Assembly (NCBI RefSeq): GCF_011386835.1
Contig: NC_088800.1
Location: 12,610,572-12,674,571 of the forward strand
Source of the DNA: Chrysemys picta bellii
Lineage: Eukaryota; Chordata; Testudines; Emydidae
Length of the DNA: 64,000 bases
Direction: 5' to 3'
The notes under the pieces are model-generated. The model searched no databases. It had not been told where the DNA came from and saw nothing but the letters and a program-made list of their open reading frames with translations. How positions within the stretch are numbered: position 1 is the first letter of the stretch; every line of letters starts with the position of its first letter. Shown here in pieces: positions 1-11,340 of the stretch. Made by a program: the position numbers and the translations under genes.

Positions 1-32
1 GGCCAAGAGTGATCAGCTTCTACTGTCTAGCC

Positions 33-365
33 CAGTGTTTCCCAAACTTGGGACGCCGCTTGTTTAGGGAAAGCCCCTGTCGGGCCGGGCTGGTTTGTTT
101 ACCTGCCGCATCCGCAGGTCCGGCCGATCGCGGCTCCCACTGGCCGCGGTTCGCTGCTCCAGGCCAATGGGAGCTGCTGGAAGTGGTGCGGGCCGAGGGA
201 CTTACTGGCCACCGCTTCCAGCAGCTCCCATTGGCCTGGAGCAGCGAACCGCGGCCAGTGGGATTCGCGATCAGCCGGACCTGCAGACAGGGCAGGTAAA
301 CAAACCGGCACAGCCTGCCAGGGGCTTTCCCTAAACAAGTGGCGTCCCAAGTTTGGGAAACACTG
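33..365. mobile_element. hAT MITE, family 1, full length (333 bp)
   Basis: The termini are inverted repeats: CAGTGTTTCCCAAACTTGGG at the left and its complement at the right. The GC- and CpG-rich interior folds back on itself around a centre near 200. It encodes nothing; open frames across it are by-products of its composition. The flanking 8-mers GTCTAGCC (25-32) and CTCTACAG (366-373) match poorly but both have TA at positions 4-5. Four further copies lie in the window. Family assignment to hAT rests on the CAGNG-type ends and on the 8-bp target duplications of sister copies. Confidence 0.85.
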
Positions 366-498
366 CTCTACAGCAATGCTTCTTTTACCTAAGCTAAAGA
401 TCCCTGCAGCGCCCAAAATACTATCGGGTTTGCTCATCAAGTAGGTTACTACCAATACAGATGTGATGTGAGAGTGGGGATAGGGACATGCTGAATTT

Positions 499-610
499 GG
501 GACACATAAGGGTGGCAGCTTGAAAGTGCTGCTTGACTCAGTCCATTGAGTCCAGGGACATATAAGGGGGTCAGCTTGAAAGTGCTGCTTGACCCGGTCC
601 ACTCAGACTT
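499..610. repeat. Tandem duplication of a 56-bp unit
   Basis: Two adjacent units, 499-554 and 555-610, both begin GGGACA.ATAAGGG and share the block CAGCTTGAAAGTGCTGCTTG, followed by a variable CCGGTCCACT/CAGTCCATTG stretch. Only about ten positions differ. No further unit is seen on either side. Function unknown. Confidence 0.8.
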
Positions 611-2947
611 GGTGTGTGTGTTCATTCGTTCGTGGCTGGAGGAACCCAGCCCTCGGGAATCTAGGTCCTAGAATAGCTCCATTGGGAGGGGACTTGCATA
701 AGAGAGAAGTAGAGCTCCATATGAAAACACAAGTGACACAAGGAGTACATTGATAGAATTACAGAAACTCCCCCCCTCCTCCCTCCCAAAGAATAACCCA
801 AATAAATGAGCATACCCCAAAGTAACGAGCAGATCTGGTAACAGGAGGTCCCTGGTTCAATCCTTGATGCCCCAGCCAAGCTATAATACTCCTAGTTAAT
901 GTTGAAGCAAGCTTTCCATTATAAGATTGATTTTCAAGCCACCTTCCTCAAAAAGACATCAATCCCCCTTTGAAATTTCACATGCCACATCTCGTCTCTG
1001 CCTACCCAATCTGAATTTTCCACCTTTGTTTTATTCAGTAATGGAAATATGCTGTTGATGTTGCACATTATTTATTAAAGGTGTAATACAGATTTTAAAA
1101 GCAGCATAGCCCCAGAGCACTTTGGTAGGCCAGAGCTCTGTATGTTTTCTCTTAGGATGATGTGTTTGTGGAGCAGAAGAATATTTTTTAGGAATAAAAC
1201 TGGGGCGATTGATCTGTTTGCCATAATGAAATGCATTGACTATATAGTGCTGTGGGTATACCCAACTCCTGCACAGAAGGGAAAACAAGGGGGCAAAAAT
1301 CACACTACTACATCACATGACTTTAAAGTAACTTCACTGGTTTGCAGAGCTTTTTCCAGCTCTGGTCCAGTGTAGACAGTCAGGGGCAAATTTTCTTCTA
1401 TGTTACATTCATGCAACTCCCCTGAAATCAATGGGCTTTCTCCAGTGTAATGGAGAAGATAATTTGAACACGTGCCACTTACATATACAGCGCTTGCTCT
1501 AGATTTAACCATCATATCCATTTTCTCCTTTGCCACTTGCAGACCCCTTTCCAGCATTCCTCTTCTGCTCTGCTCTACTGTGGCTGTAAGGTTAGGGTGA
1601 AACCTTCCATTGGAAATCTCAGTGGATTGAATAGGAAAGGATGGTGAACTTCCTCTAGACACCTTCACATCCAAAAAAGGACAGAGGCCCAATAGTGGGT
1701 ATGAGAAACTTGCTTTGTTGCTGCTAGTTTTTATTTATTTCTTCAACTTTCTATAATACAGCTGTGCAGAACGTGGGAGATTTCTGTGCTATTTTTATGA
1801 AACATAGATATGACTCATTGTCCCCACTCTCTTTTGTGTTGTTTCCACTGGGTGTGAAGGCTTTAATTTCTTTCCTGGAACAGAGGATAAATTCTGCAAG
1901 GACTGGGCGTGGGTTGTGTAAGCATGCAGGCCTTGGGAGGAGTAGGCTATCGCAAGCCATTCACATGCTGATTGAATTTCCTTGGAGAGACAAGGGAAGG
2001 CCAAGGACAGGACCATTAGCCAATGGGGCAGAACATGTGCAAAGAGTGGGACTGGAACTTGAAACAAAGAACTGAGGTGTTAACAGACTGGAACAGGAAT
2101 GTTTCTGGCCAGTGCATGTGTGTTTTGGTTGGGGGGAAAGGGAGTGTGTGTTTGTTGAACTCTGGATTTTGGGCAAGACAGGCAGGCCATGCTGTCAGTA
2201 GGCATGTGTGTATAAGCTTTGCTTTTTCATTCTGGAGACCCTAAATAACGTATTCCAGTTGACTAATAATTGCTATGAAAAGCCTGTCCAGTGCCTCTGC
2301 AAACATCTGCTGGTTACATAGCTCCCAAGAGGAAAAGATTCCACAGGGGTCCAAGCTCATGTGGGCCTGCTGAAGGATCCATGGTGAGAAACTGAGCTGA
2401 AGCCAGGGACCCCATCTTGGAGAAGTGGAGCTGCAGGGCTCTCCCCACAAAGTGGAGGCCCAGGACTTACTGTGAAGAAAGGGTACACTCCCAGGGGAAC
2501 AGGATAAAACTCAAAGGAGAGCACACCCTGAGGATCTATTACAACAGTTAAGGGCACCCTTCCAGTGCTCAGAGTGCCAACGCCACAAATTAAACACCCA
2601 AGGAGTACCCAAAAATATACCCACTTCAACCCATTCTCTCCTCACAAGCCTTGGAAAACAGAAAAATGATGGGCTTTGCCACACACTTGGGAGGTTAACA
2701 AACTGGGCTCTGACAGACCAAGGGAAGGAGGGCGTTCTAAAACCGAAGACCCCTCAGTGAGAATACCCTCTGAGCAGCTCCCTCTCATTTATATTGAGAG
2801 AACTCCAGCCCTCGGCAGATCTCAAATGTGGGGCTATCTCACAGAGACAGACACTCTCAGGTTCCGGGTCCCAAACTATTCATGACTTTAATCTCTCTGT
2901 GCCTTGGTTGGGTCCCATTTGGAAAGTGGCGCTACTACCCCCTACCT
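611..2947. other. Unassigned interval
   Basis: No gene or well-delimited repeat is recognised. A B-box-like GGTTCAATCC near 856-865 suggests a degraded tRNA-derived SINE, but no A box is seen at the right distance. The stretch 2340-2660 reads like old retroelement sequence, without identifiable ends. Open frames here show no domain. Confidence 0.4.
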
Positions 2948-3280
2948 AAGTGTTTCCCAAACTTGAGACATCGCTTGTGTAGGGAAAGCCCCTGGTGGGC
3001 CGGTCTGGTTTGTTTACCTGCCGCATTGCAGGTCCAGCCGATTGGGGGCTCCCACTGGCCGCGGTTCGCTGCTCCAGGCCAATGGGAGCTGCTGGAAGCG
3101 GCGGCCAGTACGTCCCTCAGCCTGCGCCACTTCCAGCAGCTCCCATTGGCCTGGAGCAGTGAACCACAGCCAGTAGGAGCCGCGATCGGCTGGACCTGCG
3201 GACGCGGCAGGTAAACAAACTGGCCTGGCCTGCCAGGGGCTTTCCCTACACAAGCAGTGTCCCAACTTTGGGAAACATGG
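2948..3280. mobile_element. hAT MITE, family 1, diverged full-length copy
   Basis: This is the same fold-back as at 33-365, with a mutated first base (AAGTGTTTCCC) and a scrambled right end (GGGAAACATGG). The interior keeps the TTTGTTTACCTGC motif, the paired GGCCAATGGG blocks and the central GGAAGCGGCGG region. The left flank CCCTACCT has TA at positions 4-5, but the right target copy is not recognisable, so the last few bases are approximate. Confidence 0.8.
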
Positions 3281-3519
3281 CTGTGGAGGGATTTACGATC
3301 TGGCGGGTAGTGAAGACGAACCCCAACAGAAGGAATTTTTCTGTCAAGGTAACTAATCCCCTCTCCAAGAGGTGGTAGCTAGCTCAGCAGAAGAAACCTT
3401 CTGTCAACCAGCTGCCTCTATGCAGGGGGTTTAGTCAACATAACTAAGGCGCACAGGGCACAAACATTCACAGCCCTGAGTGATGTAGCTCGGTTCTAAT
3501 TTTTAGTGTAGACCAGGCC

Positions 3520-3622
3520 TAAGCGACGGGTCCAATGTCACACAGAAAGAATGGCAGAGTAGGGAATTGAAGTTAGATCTGCTAAGTTAGTACCCTAACC
3601 ACTGGCTCATCCTTCCTCTTAG
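3520..3622. repeat. MIR-like SINE fragment
   Basis: The run reads 'AATGTCACACAGAAAGAATGG...ACCCTAACCACTGG', the usual order of the 3' half of MIR-type core SINEs (GTCACACAG, GGCAGAG, ...CTAACCACT). It is heavily diverged with no target duplication visible. Recognition is by eye only. Confidence 0.45.
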
Positions 3623-4133
3623 ACAAGCCTTTCTCTCAACTCACTCTTTATAGGTTAAAACCAATGCAATGAATTCCACTGAGAAGCTTACTGGAAGCTA
3701 GCGGGCATCTTTTTTTTTAAGCAGTGAGCTCACATGCTCTCACTGTTGTATCTGTTCCAGGGGTAAACAGAGGATTTCAGTCAGCGTAGTTTGTTGATCC
3801 AGAACCTTTCACCAGCATTAAAATTCACTTTCACAAAGGGAGGGGGGAAGAAAAAAAGAGTGAAGTAACTTATGAAATACAGCAGCAAGGTAAGGGAGCG
3901 CTGCCTGGCCATTACAATTCCAATCTGTAACCCATATTCATTAGATTATTTCATTTTTTATTAATTTTATTTGGGAGTTTTACAGTCCTCTTAGTGCACA
4001 ATATTGAACATGAAATGGACCATTTCATTTAGAATAACGTCTATAATTCACGACTATGTAACCAAGCCTCAGAACAACAATCCGGGAGCAAAGTCAATCT
4101 TGCCCTGTTTGGCGTGTCTATTAGAGCTATGAA

Positions 4134-4638
4134 CAGAGGTAAAAGTAAGCCAGTCCGGTCCGGTCCGGCATACCGGCAAGAACCAGTACGCCATGCCGGA
4201 TTGCACCAGTTTACGCGGCCGGGATTAAAAGGGCTCTGGGCTCCCTGCAGCGGCAGGAGCTCCGGCCCCTTTAAATCCCGGCCCCAGCCCAGCAAGGCTC
4301 GGGGTTCCCCGCAGACGCAGGAGCCCCGAGCCCTTTAAATCCCAGTTGGAGCTGCAGTGGGGATTTAAAGGGCCCGGAGCGCCGCACTGGCCGGAGCACC
4401 GGGCCCTTTAATTTGCCCCTGACCACGGGGGTTCCCAGCCACCTCTGCAGCTGGGAGCCCCGGGTTGATTTAAAGGCCCGGGGGCTCCCAGCCACAGCTG
4501 GTGCCCCAGGGCCTTTAAATCTTGAGAGGCCCCGCCTCTTTCTGGTTGAGGCCACGCCTTTTCCGGGTGAGGCCACGCCCCCCCCCCCCTCCGGACTCCG
4601 GCAGTACCGGTAACTCCTGTAAGTTACTTTCACCCCTG
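4134..4638. mobile_element. hAT-like non-autonomous element (505 bp) with perfect 8-bp TSD
   Basis: Inverted ends are CAGAGGTAAAAGTAAGC on the left and the complement of CAGGGGTGAAAGTAACT on the right. The element is bounded by identical 8-mers GCTATGAA (4126-4133 and 4639-4646), so it is a complete insertion. The interior is very GC-rich but punctuated by at least five CTTTAAATC/GATTTAAAG boxes in both orientations, embedded in GC blocks such as GGGCCCGG. It ends in a C-run near 4580 and a TACCGG-type sub-repeat that also occurs near the left end. No coding capacity is seen. Confidence 0.85.
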
Positions 4639-4958
4639 GCTATGAACCACACTTTAATCATCTACTTTCTTGATTATTATCCATGATAGGGAAAGGAGGG
4701 ACTTCTGAATAAAGAGTATCTATGGACCAAGGGAACCCAAATTCCCCCTGGCTTCTTTCCTTAAAATTGCACATCAATGTGAAATTGACGGGCCTCTTTT
4801 TTTCTCAAAATAAGTAGTATCCAAAATGCAAGATTTTGAAATAATAATAATAATTAATAATAATGAAGCTATGGTGCATCATGTCCGGTAGGCCAAGTGA
4901 AATATACATAGGCTTGGCAGGCTTTCATTTTTATATATAATTTCAATGGATCATATCA

Positions 4959-4989
<31 letters not shown>

Positions 4990-5390
4990 TTCCTCTATTT
5001 AAATTTTCAGTTGTGGGAAATTATGGGAGGAGGGGGAATGTCAGACAATTATTTAATGACAGTAGATATTGAGATCTAAAAAGTTAAAGCTTTCTAACCA
5101 TTAAAACACCAACTGTCAACATCACATGTCAAAATATACAAAATAAAGATCCTTAAATCAAACTAATAAATCCTCAAACAGCATTTTTCTTACTTTGCCC
5201 ACCTGTAAATTTTGATGATTAACAATGGAAATAATTTTTCCTTTGTTTGTGTGTGAAGGGTGAAATTGATGTTTACCGACATTTACTGACACAAATCTAA
5301 TCCTCCCAAGCCTAAATATATACCAGAAAATGGATTGGGGTTTTTTTAAATAAAAATGCGATGTTCTCTTTAGCCAGATTTAAAAGCAGC
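4639..5390. other. AT-rich unique sequence
   Basis: The interval holds AT-rich DNA with an imperfect AAT trinucleotide tract (4838-4865) and T-runs near 4975 and 5340. I see no gene or delimited repeat. The composition contrasts sharply with the GC-rich transposon just upstream. Confidence 0.5.
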
Positions 5391-5464
5391 GGAACACATC
5401 TGGCAGCTGTATATCTCAGGCTCTGAGTTTGTCAAACTAAATAGGTTTGGAACTGGTCAGTAGG

Positions 5465-5880
5465 AGGTTCTATATTGCTCTCCTTTGTGAACTCAGGCAG
5501 GTCACTTCTCTGTGCTTCTATTTCTCCATCTGTAAAACGGTATCCACAAAAATTGCATTAAAAGAATGTTAAGATTGCAGAGTCAAGAATTCAAAAATTA
5601 GAATATGCCAGAATTCCGATGGAATTAAGGTTGCACAGGCACTCTCCTTGGCCGTACACCTTATAATACAGACATTAGACACCTGATCACATCCTATTTT
5701 TTCCACAGGACCCCTGCCAGGGTCAGTGTCTTATAATGGAAAGTGTTGGGCAAACTTTACTATAAGCGTCACTATCAGCTCAGCCTATAATGAGGACAAT
5801 AATCCTTACCTCCCACATAAAGTATTGAGATCTACAGAGGAAAAGTGCTACATAAAAGGTATTATTATTATTAATGTGTA
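5465..5880 (+). repeat. MIR-like SINE, split by about 220 bp of other sequence
   Basis: The core piece 5495-5541 (CAGGTCACTTCTCTGTGC...CCATCTGTAAAACGG) and the tail piece from about 5786 (ATAATGAGGACAATAATCC ... TACATAAAAGGTATTATTATT) are consecutive parts of a MIR-type SINE. The AT-rich sequence between them (about 5542-5785) is absent from the usual MIR order, so it looks like a later insertion. I could not find clean ends or a target duplication for the insert. Confidence 0.5.
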
Positions 5881-6659
5881 TATACATAAGATGATATTAC
5901 TAGCCCAGTAACTGAATCCTCATTCCATCATCTAAAAGCCCTCTGTCCAATATTTTATTTGATCTCCAAGGAAGCCTGCACCCCTTTGAAATTGAAAGAG
6001 AGGCTACATGCCAACAGAGCCTATCTAATTGTGCGATGACAGATGTTTGCTGTTGGAACTCTGAAGATATTTTTTGATGCTAGATCCCAGTTGTCTTCTG
6101 GGGTCACCAATTTACTTCAGTTCACACACACAATTAAATGCACGAATCAAATTACTCTTGTTTTCACCCAGCCTTTTATCCTTGCCTCATGTGATTTGTA
6201 GGTCTCTGAACTCATCATGGGCCATGTTGCTCAGTCATTATGTATTGTTTTCCTCTATGTAGGGTGAATGTTAGTGCCGGTGAACGCTGACAGCTGGTTT
6301 GATCCCTGTAGAGATGGCAGGAGCCCACAAAGGGGCACCATCCAAAGGAAGCATAAATCGCCACCCCTTAATAACAACAACAAGATTAACTAAACAGGGG
6401 ACAAAGAATGTAAACTGAGGAGTAGAGGTACAGGTCATAGGATCAAACAAAGTAACCAGAAGAAGACACCAGCAGACAATGCCTACTGCTCTGAGAAAGA
6501 ATCAAGAGGGTCAGTGGATATCTCCTGAAGGAACATTGCCTGAATACATGAATGTGATAATGCAAAGGAAAAAGGACCCATGGTCCCAGAGAGTCCCCCT
6601 CCCCACACACATGCAGACAGCCCCACCTCCTTGTTTGATGAATGGCTATGTAGTAGGGT

Positions 6660-7180
6660 GATGACTCACTGGTGTGGCGTATCCTGCTGGTCATTCAGGG
6701 AATTAGTGTTTCCAGCCTCCGGAGCACCCTCTGCAGGCCAGTGTCCCGCTTGCCGCTGGGCCCGAGTCCCTCCTGGATCCCGGTGCACCTTTCAGGCCAG
6801 GATGCTGCCCCCTGGCAGTACCCCCACAAATCTGAGTCTCCCCTCCCCGGGGTACCCCCACCCTCTATCCCCACCTCACCTCAGACTATGGCTACTGCCA
6901 GTCTCGATCTAGCCCCCGTTCACTGGGGTAGACTGCAGTGTAAATGCCACTCATCACCAGCAAGGGGGATTTGGACCTGTTGCCTCTGCCTACCCTTGGG
7001 CTGCCCCTCTGCAACCCCAATACCCTTTCCGGCCTTTAACAAGGCCTGCAGCCTGGGGGTTTTCCAGGCCAGAGCTCCCCAACTCGTCTGGTCTTTCCCC
7101 AGCCCTGCTTCACTTTAGGTACCCTGTTCAGCACCCAGTAGCCAGGCCCATCCCTCTCAACATCTAGAGAGAGACTAAAT
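6660..7180. repeat. GC-rich LTR-like repeat, boundaries unclear
   Basis: About 520 bp of C-rich sequence (CCTCCGGAGCACCCTCTGCAGG, then CCCCTCCCCGGGGTACCCCC) stands out from the AT-rich surroundings. It resembles U3-type sequence of turtle LTR retroelements from memory, but I see no TG...CA ends, no target duplication and no clear TATA-poly(A) pair. Treat it as an unclassified interspersed repeat. Confidence 0.3.
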
Positions 7181-7183
7181 ATA

Positions 7184-7366
7184 TTGAGATATACCTATCT
7201 CATAGAGCTGGAAGGGACCCTGAAAGGTCATTGAGTCCAGCCCCCTGCCTTCACTAGGAGGACCAAGTACTGATTTTGCCCCAGATCCCTAAGTGGCCCC
7301 CTCAAGGATTGAACTCATAACCCTGGGTTTAGCAGGCCAATGCTCAAACCACTGAGCTATGCTATC
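7184..7366 (-). mobile_element. Tortoise-type polIII SINE with CR1 LINE tail
   Basis: Read on the minus strand, the 5' end carries an A box (ATAGCTCAGTGGTTTGAGC) and a B box (GAGTTCAATCC), i.e. a tRNA-derived polymerase III promoter. The GGGGGCCACTTAGGGATCTGG block follows, then a 3' tail (GGACTCAATGACC, GGGTCCCTTCCAGC, TATGAG) that matches the end of CR1 LINEs. This order is the known tortoise polIII SINE, which borrows CR1 reverse transcriptase through the shared tail. The element is nearly full length. It is the strongest clue that the organism is a turtle. Confidence 0.88.
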
Positions 7367-8577
7367 ATGGCCCATGCCAGGAGGAGGTTGATGAGGAGGT
7401 CTCTGGACTTTGGGGGGTCATGGATCCGATGTGAATAAATAAAGAGGTGCAGGGGAAAGTGTAGCCAGAACTTCAATGAGTTGTTGTGAATGTTGACAGA
7501 ATGACCACCCTTGAGAATGAAGTCCTCTAGTTATCTTCCTAGCCAGAACAGGTACAATAGGGTAGTTCAATCTCCATGTCCATTCAGTGCTGGGCCTCTC
7601 TTCTGAGACCATCAATAAACATATCAAAATGTGAAGCTGTTTGTGTGTGTGTGTTGGTGGGTACATATCGGCTGCACACTGGTCCAAGATCAGAAAGTCA
7701 TTTCCTATAGGACACTGTGCTGCAGGTTGTCAGTCTCCTGTGGCAACCAGCTGAAGCTTGTTCAGTTTAAAGCGTTCACCCTTCCAACTTGCTCACTTTC
7801 CAGCAACAAGAGAAACTTGATGAGAGCAGCATCTAGGCCCTTCAAATGCAACCTTCTTGCACTCTGTGTAAGTCATTGACTAGTTCTAATGTTCAGAGAC
7901 TTGATCAGGTGGCCTTCACTGTGACACTACATCCCTTTTAACAGAGAAAGAAGCTTAATGCATAAATCTTCTACAGCAGATTTTGAGAATCTTCCCATCT
8001 CTTCCCAAACATATACAAATTAAAAGAAGGAACTTTCCAAATAGGATACGTGGGAGTTATCAGCTATCAGTGCTGTAGCACTAAAGCAATCAGTCATACC
8101 TGGAAGCTAAACTGTCATGTAAAGCGATTGTATCTTCATGACGGTAATGCTTTGTGTCATGGCAGTATGTCTTAAAGGTACCTTTAGCCTAAGCAAAGCT
8201 AGTTTAATTTAATCTCTTCTGATTGCAAATAGGAATTTTAACGGTGGTCAAACAGGCTTGACAGCGTTGCTTTCATCTTTGTACCATGCACGCTAAGGAT
8301 ATAAGCAGAAAAATATCAAGAACATTATATCAACTGGACTGTAATGTCACAAGGGATTCAGCAAAGACCCTACAACTTTCTGATTACACCATCATTAAAT
8401 CCAACTACCCTGAAGCGCTGTAACTGCAAACAGAGATAAGAGGAGGTTAAGAATAACAAAGTCAGCAGCAATATCTACTCCTAGAGTAATTCAGAGTCAT
8501 CACTGATTATCTGGTGCATGATCAAGGAACGAAGCAAGTGGAGCCAAGTTGATTTATGTTGCAAAAGCAACATGCTA
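7367..8577. other. Unassigned interval
   Basis: I see no repeat with definable ends and no coding sequence. A short TG run (about 7637-7652) is the only simple repeat. From about 7880 the sequence is AT-rich and looks unique. Confidence 0.4.
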
Positions 8578-8652
8578 GGCCAGATTCATCCTGGTGCATC
8601 TTCATTGCCCTTGACATTGACTTAAGTGGACTTACACCAGGGATGAAGTTGG
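8578..8652. repeat. Short fold-back repeat (GGCCAGATTCATCC type)
   Basis: The left arm GGCCAGATTCATCCTGGTG pairs with the right arm CACCAGGGATGAAGTTGG around a short centre containing ACATTGACTT. A half copy of the same family (ACACCAGGGATGAATTTGGCCC) lies at about 47713-47734. It belongs to a group of short palindromic interspersed repeats present throughout this window. Mechanism of spread is not evident. Confidence 0.55.
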
Positions 8653-9449
8653 AGTAGAGTGTGTTGAGAAATCACTGCTTGCCAAATGGGAATGAAATAT
8701 GCTGAAATATAGGGAACGAAATATTAGGCATTGTTATGTTGGTATCTGACTAGTTTTGTGATGTGACATTTACCGTACTGTTTGATACTTCAGTGTTTGA
8801 TGTGACTTGCACCTGTGCTGCATATGAGGATAAAAACCTATCATCACAACCTCTTTAATGTCATACAGTAAAACCCATTCATCAAGCCAGATCATGATTG
8901 ATTCTATTCTACTCCCACGTGGGACAAGAATTTGGCCCACAGTGCATTGAACTGACTGAAGAGTTCACAGTGCACAGTCTGCTGTTTTTATGTAGCCTCT
9001 TTCTCTATTCATAAGCACCTCCTTAAATGGCTGATCACAAAGTAATTCACCAAATAATTCGGATGAGGAATTCTTGATCTGTAGATAATTTGTGAGAAAA
9101 TTCACTACAAATATCTGGAAACTGAGCCAGGGGAGTTAAGTGACTGGATCACATGGTCCTGTGTCCGTTCCCTGGTTGGTTGAGTGGAACCCAAGATTCA
9201 AGTTCTTAGGGCAGATGCATTTGTATGTTCAAAATTGGCTTTCTGTAAAGATGTGTGTCTGCAGGATTGGGCCCCAAATTCTTCAGTGGGAGAGGTGACT
9301 TGCCCACATGCACTTTACATCATTCCACCCTCAGCAAGTCAAGTACCAAGCCATCTTCTGCGAGTCCGCCAGCAGAGTCACCTCTGGAGCTTAGCACCCT
9401 CTGATGTTCCATGTAATTGCCAGAGACGTCTTTGGGGTTCAGTAACAGC

Positions 9450-10080
9450 ACTTGGCATTCCTAAGCTTTCGCCCCGGGGATGGCTGAGTGATTGCTGCCG
9501 CAATAAACCACCTTCAATTTTCCACAGAATTTCTTTTTTCCAGTTTACTGGACTTAATGCTCTACCACAGAAAGACCGAGCACTGGAAAATAGGCTCTGG
9601 CATCCAGTGATAATGCTGAATGCATTTGATTAAGTTTCTATTTAAGGAGGGATGCTCTCTGGGAAATTAAGTCTCACTGCTCGTTAGTGACTGTGATATT
9701 AGTGCATCACCTGGAGTAAAAGCGGGGGGGTAGATAACACTCCCAAGTAAACAGCCATTAACAGCACACTGACCCCTGATTTTGAGGGAATTATTGCAAC
9801 ATTCAATTTAGGCTTCAGTCCAGGGAAAGCCAAATTTACAGGGCAGCCGCAAGGAAATCTCACTTTTTTAAATTAGGAAACGGCAAAGGAGAAAGATACA
9901 CTGTCCTGCAGCCATTAATAAGATCTCACACCTAAATCTGAGAAAGGCTTTCTAATTTATTGGAAAGTTTCCTTTCTGGTGCATTTTAATGGGCAGGAAC
10001 CAAAGAAGGCAAGTAGCGGTTACCTCCATCTGTCTAGTTTACTGTGGTCTGATTCTAACCCCACCCCCTTGCCATTCAGC
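9450..10080. other. Unique, repeat-free interval; candidate conserved non-coding DNA
   Basis: About 630 bp contain no transposon ends, SINE boxes or microsatellites and no protein domain. They are rich in motifs common in developmental enhancers: TAAT/ATTA cores, CAGCCATTAA near 9752 and again near 9910, and CTAATTTATTGG near 9952. This is a compositional impression only; no conservation can be measured here. Confidence 0.3.
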
Positions 10081-10194
10081 ATGAAAGCAGTTCAATGAAA
10101 ATGAAACTCAAACCTGGAGAAGTCTCTGTAACTTGCCTGTACTTCTTTGATTAGCAGCTTTCCCCAGACCAGACTATACCCCTTCCATTGGGGA

Positions 10195-10293
10195 GTAGGG
10201 AAAATAGAGGTAAACTGAGGGACAATGGAATCAGAACCCAGGAGACCCAAGTTCAGTTCAGTCCTAACCATTAGACAAGACTCCCTAGTTTTG
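10195..10293. repeat. MIR-like SINE fragment
   Basis: The order GAGGTAAACTGAGG, ATCAGAACCCAGGAGACCC, AGTCCTAACCATTAGACAAG is that of the 3' part of MIR-type SINEs. It is short and diverged, with no ends visible. Confidence 0.45.
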
Positions 10294-11263
10294 TATCTAA
10301 CTTTCCCAAGGTTTAAAAACGATCCAAAGCTTCCCGTGGTTTGACTGGGGGAGAGACCTTTGTTTCTTTGGCAAGCTGATGTTTTAATATCTCAGAGCTG
10401 ACCTTTATGTGGGTGCATGGTCTGTGAGTGTGGGGGGAAGGGTGCGGGAGGAAAGGCCTGATCCCTAAGAAGCCTTTCCATTCACCTTACGGTGACCAGA
10501 GAAGGACCAGGTAGAATGGCCGTGCCTGTGAGCTCAAAGGTTCCAGGGTTGCTTCCTACCTATTCACCCAGGGGCACATCGCCCTCCAAATGGAAAGAGG
10601 AAGGGCCATAGCTGTGCTTCCCCTTACACTCTGGCCGTCTCCACCAGGGAGAAAGCTGTGCCTTGCCAAGGGGTGTAGTAAAGCATGTGCAGCCCCTGTG
10701 TAACCGGTGAGCTGCCGGTGCCCCTCCCAGCGACTCCGCTGCAGCCCCTTAGCATGGGCTGTCCCTAGAAAGAACCATCATCAATTCCTCAGTGATAAAT
10801 ATAACATGAAAATAATCAGATCAGAGAGTTTACTGAAGGCAGATATTCCTCTTAGTCATTCCTGTGCATCCCAGCTGCAGGGGCAGGTTCGCTGGGGCCG
10901 GGGTGCAGAACGGTGGAGAATGCAACATTTCCCATCGCCTTGATTTGCTTACAGGAGCTGGTGCCACTTGGTTTCCTGTGGCTCTGCTCTCCTCACCTTG
11001 GTGGTAGGGGGAAGGTGCTACTTAAACGGCTTTGTAACCTCAAAAATCATGGAATTCCCGCAATGTTTTTGACACAAGGCATCTTTGCTAGGAAACGGGG
11101 CGGGAGGGGGAATGGCTTTAAACTCACAAAATTGTTGTGCCTCGTGTTAATGGCACCATGTTCCAATTTAGAACAGAGAACGGGGGAGGGGAAAGGAAGC
11201 GGGGGGGAGATCTCTGTTTGTGAGCAGTCTTGCCTGTCCTTCCAAGAGTTTTACATACAGCCA

Positions 11264-11340
11264 GGACCTGATCCAGATTTTGGCCCATTGTGGTCAATAT
11301 AAAGAAACACATTGACTGTAGCAGGCTTTGGATCAGGCCC
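11264..11340. repeat. Short fold-back repeat (GGNCCTGATCC type)
   Basis: The left arm GGACCTGATCCAGATTTTGG and the right arm GGCTTTGGATCAGGCCC face each other around a centre with CATTGACTGTAG. Same general architecture as the repeats at 23371-23494 and 36921-37012. Confidence 0.5.

Noticed and set aside
99..602. 167-codon minus-strand open frame
   Set aside because: It reads through the MITE at 33-365 and the 56-bp tandem duplication; similar peptides appear at 2948, 40023, 47001 and 58027. Not a gene.
1300..1692. 130-codon minus-strand frame that looks protein-like at its C-terminal end
   Set aside because: The part reading ..LHYTGESPLISGELHEC.. comes from short palindromic-repeat-like DNA (CCAGTGTAATGG, CCTGAAATCAATGGGC), so coding potential is not supported.
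9184..9633. 149-codon plus-strand open frame
   Set aside because: No recognisable domain or compositional bias and no splice or poly(A) context. It partly overlaps the unique interval proposed as conserved non-coding DNA, so if conserved it should be re-examined, but nothing here supports a protein.
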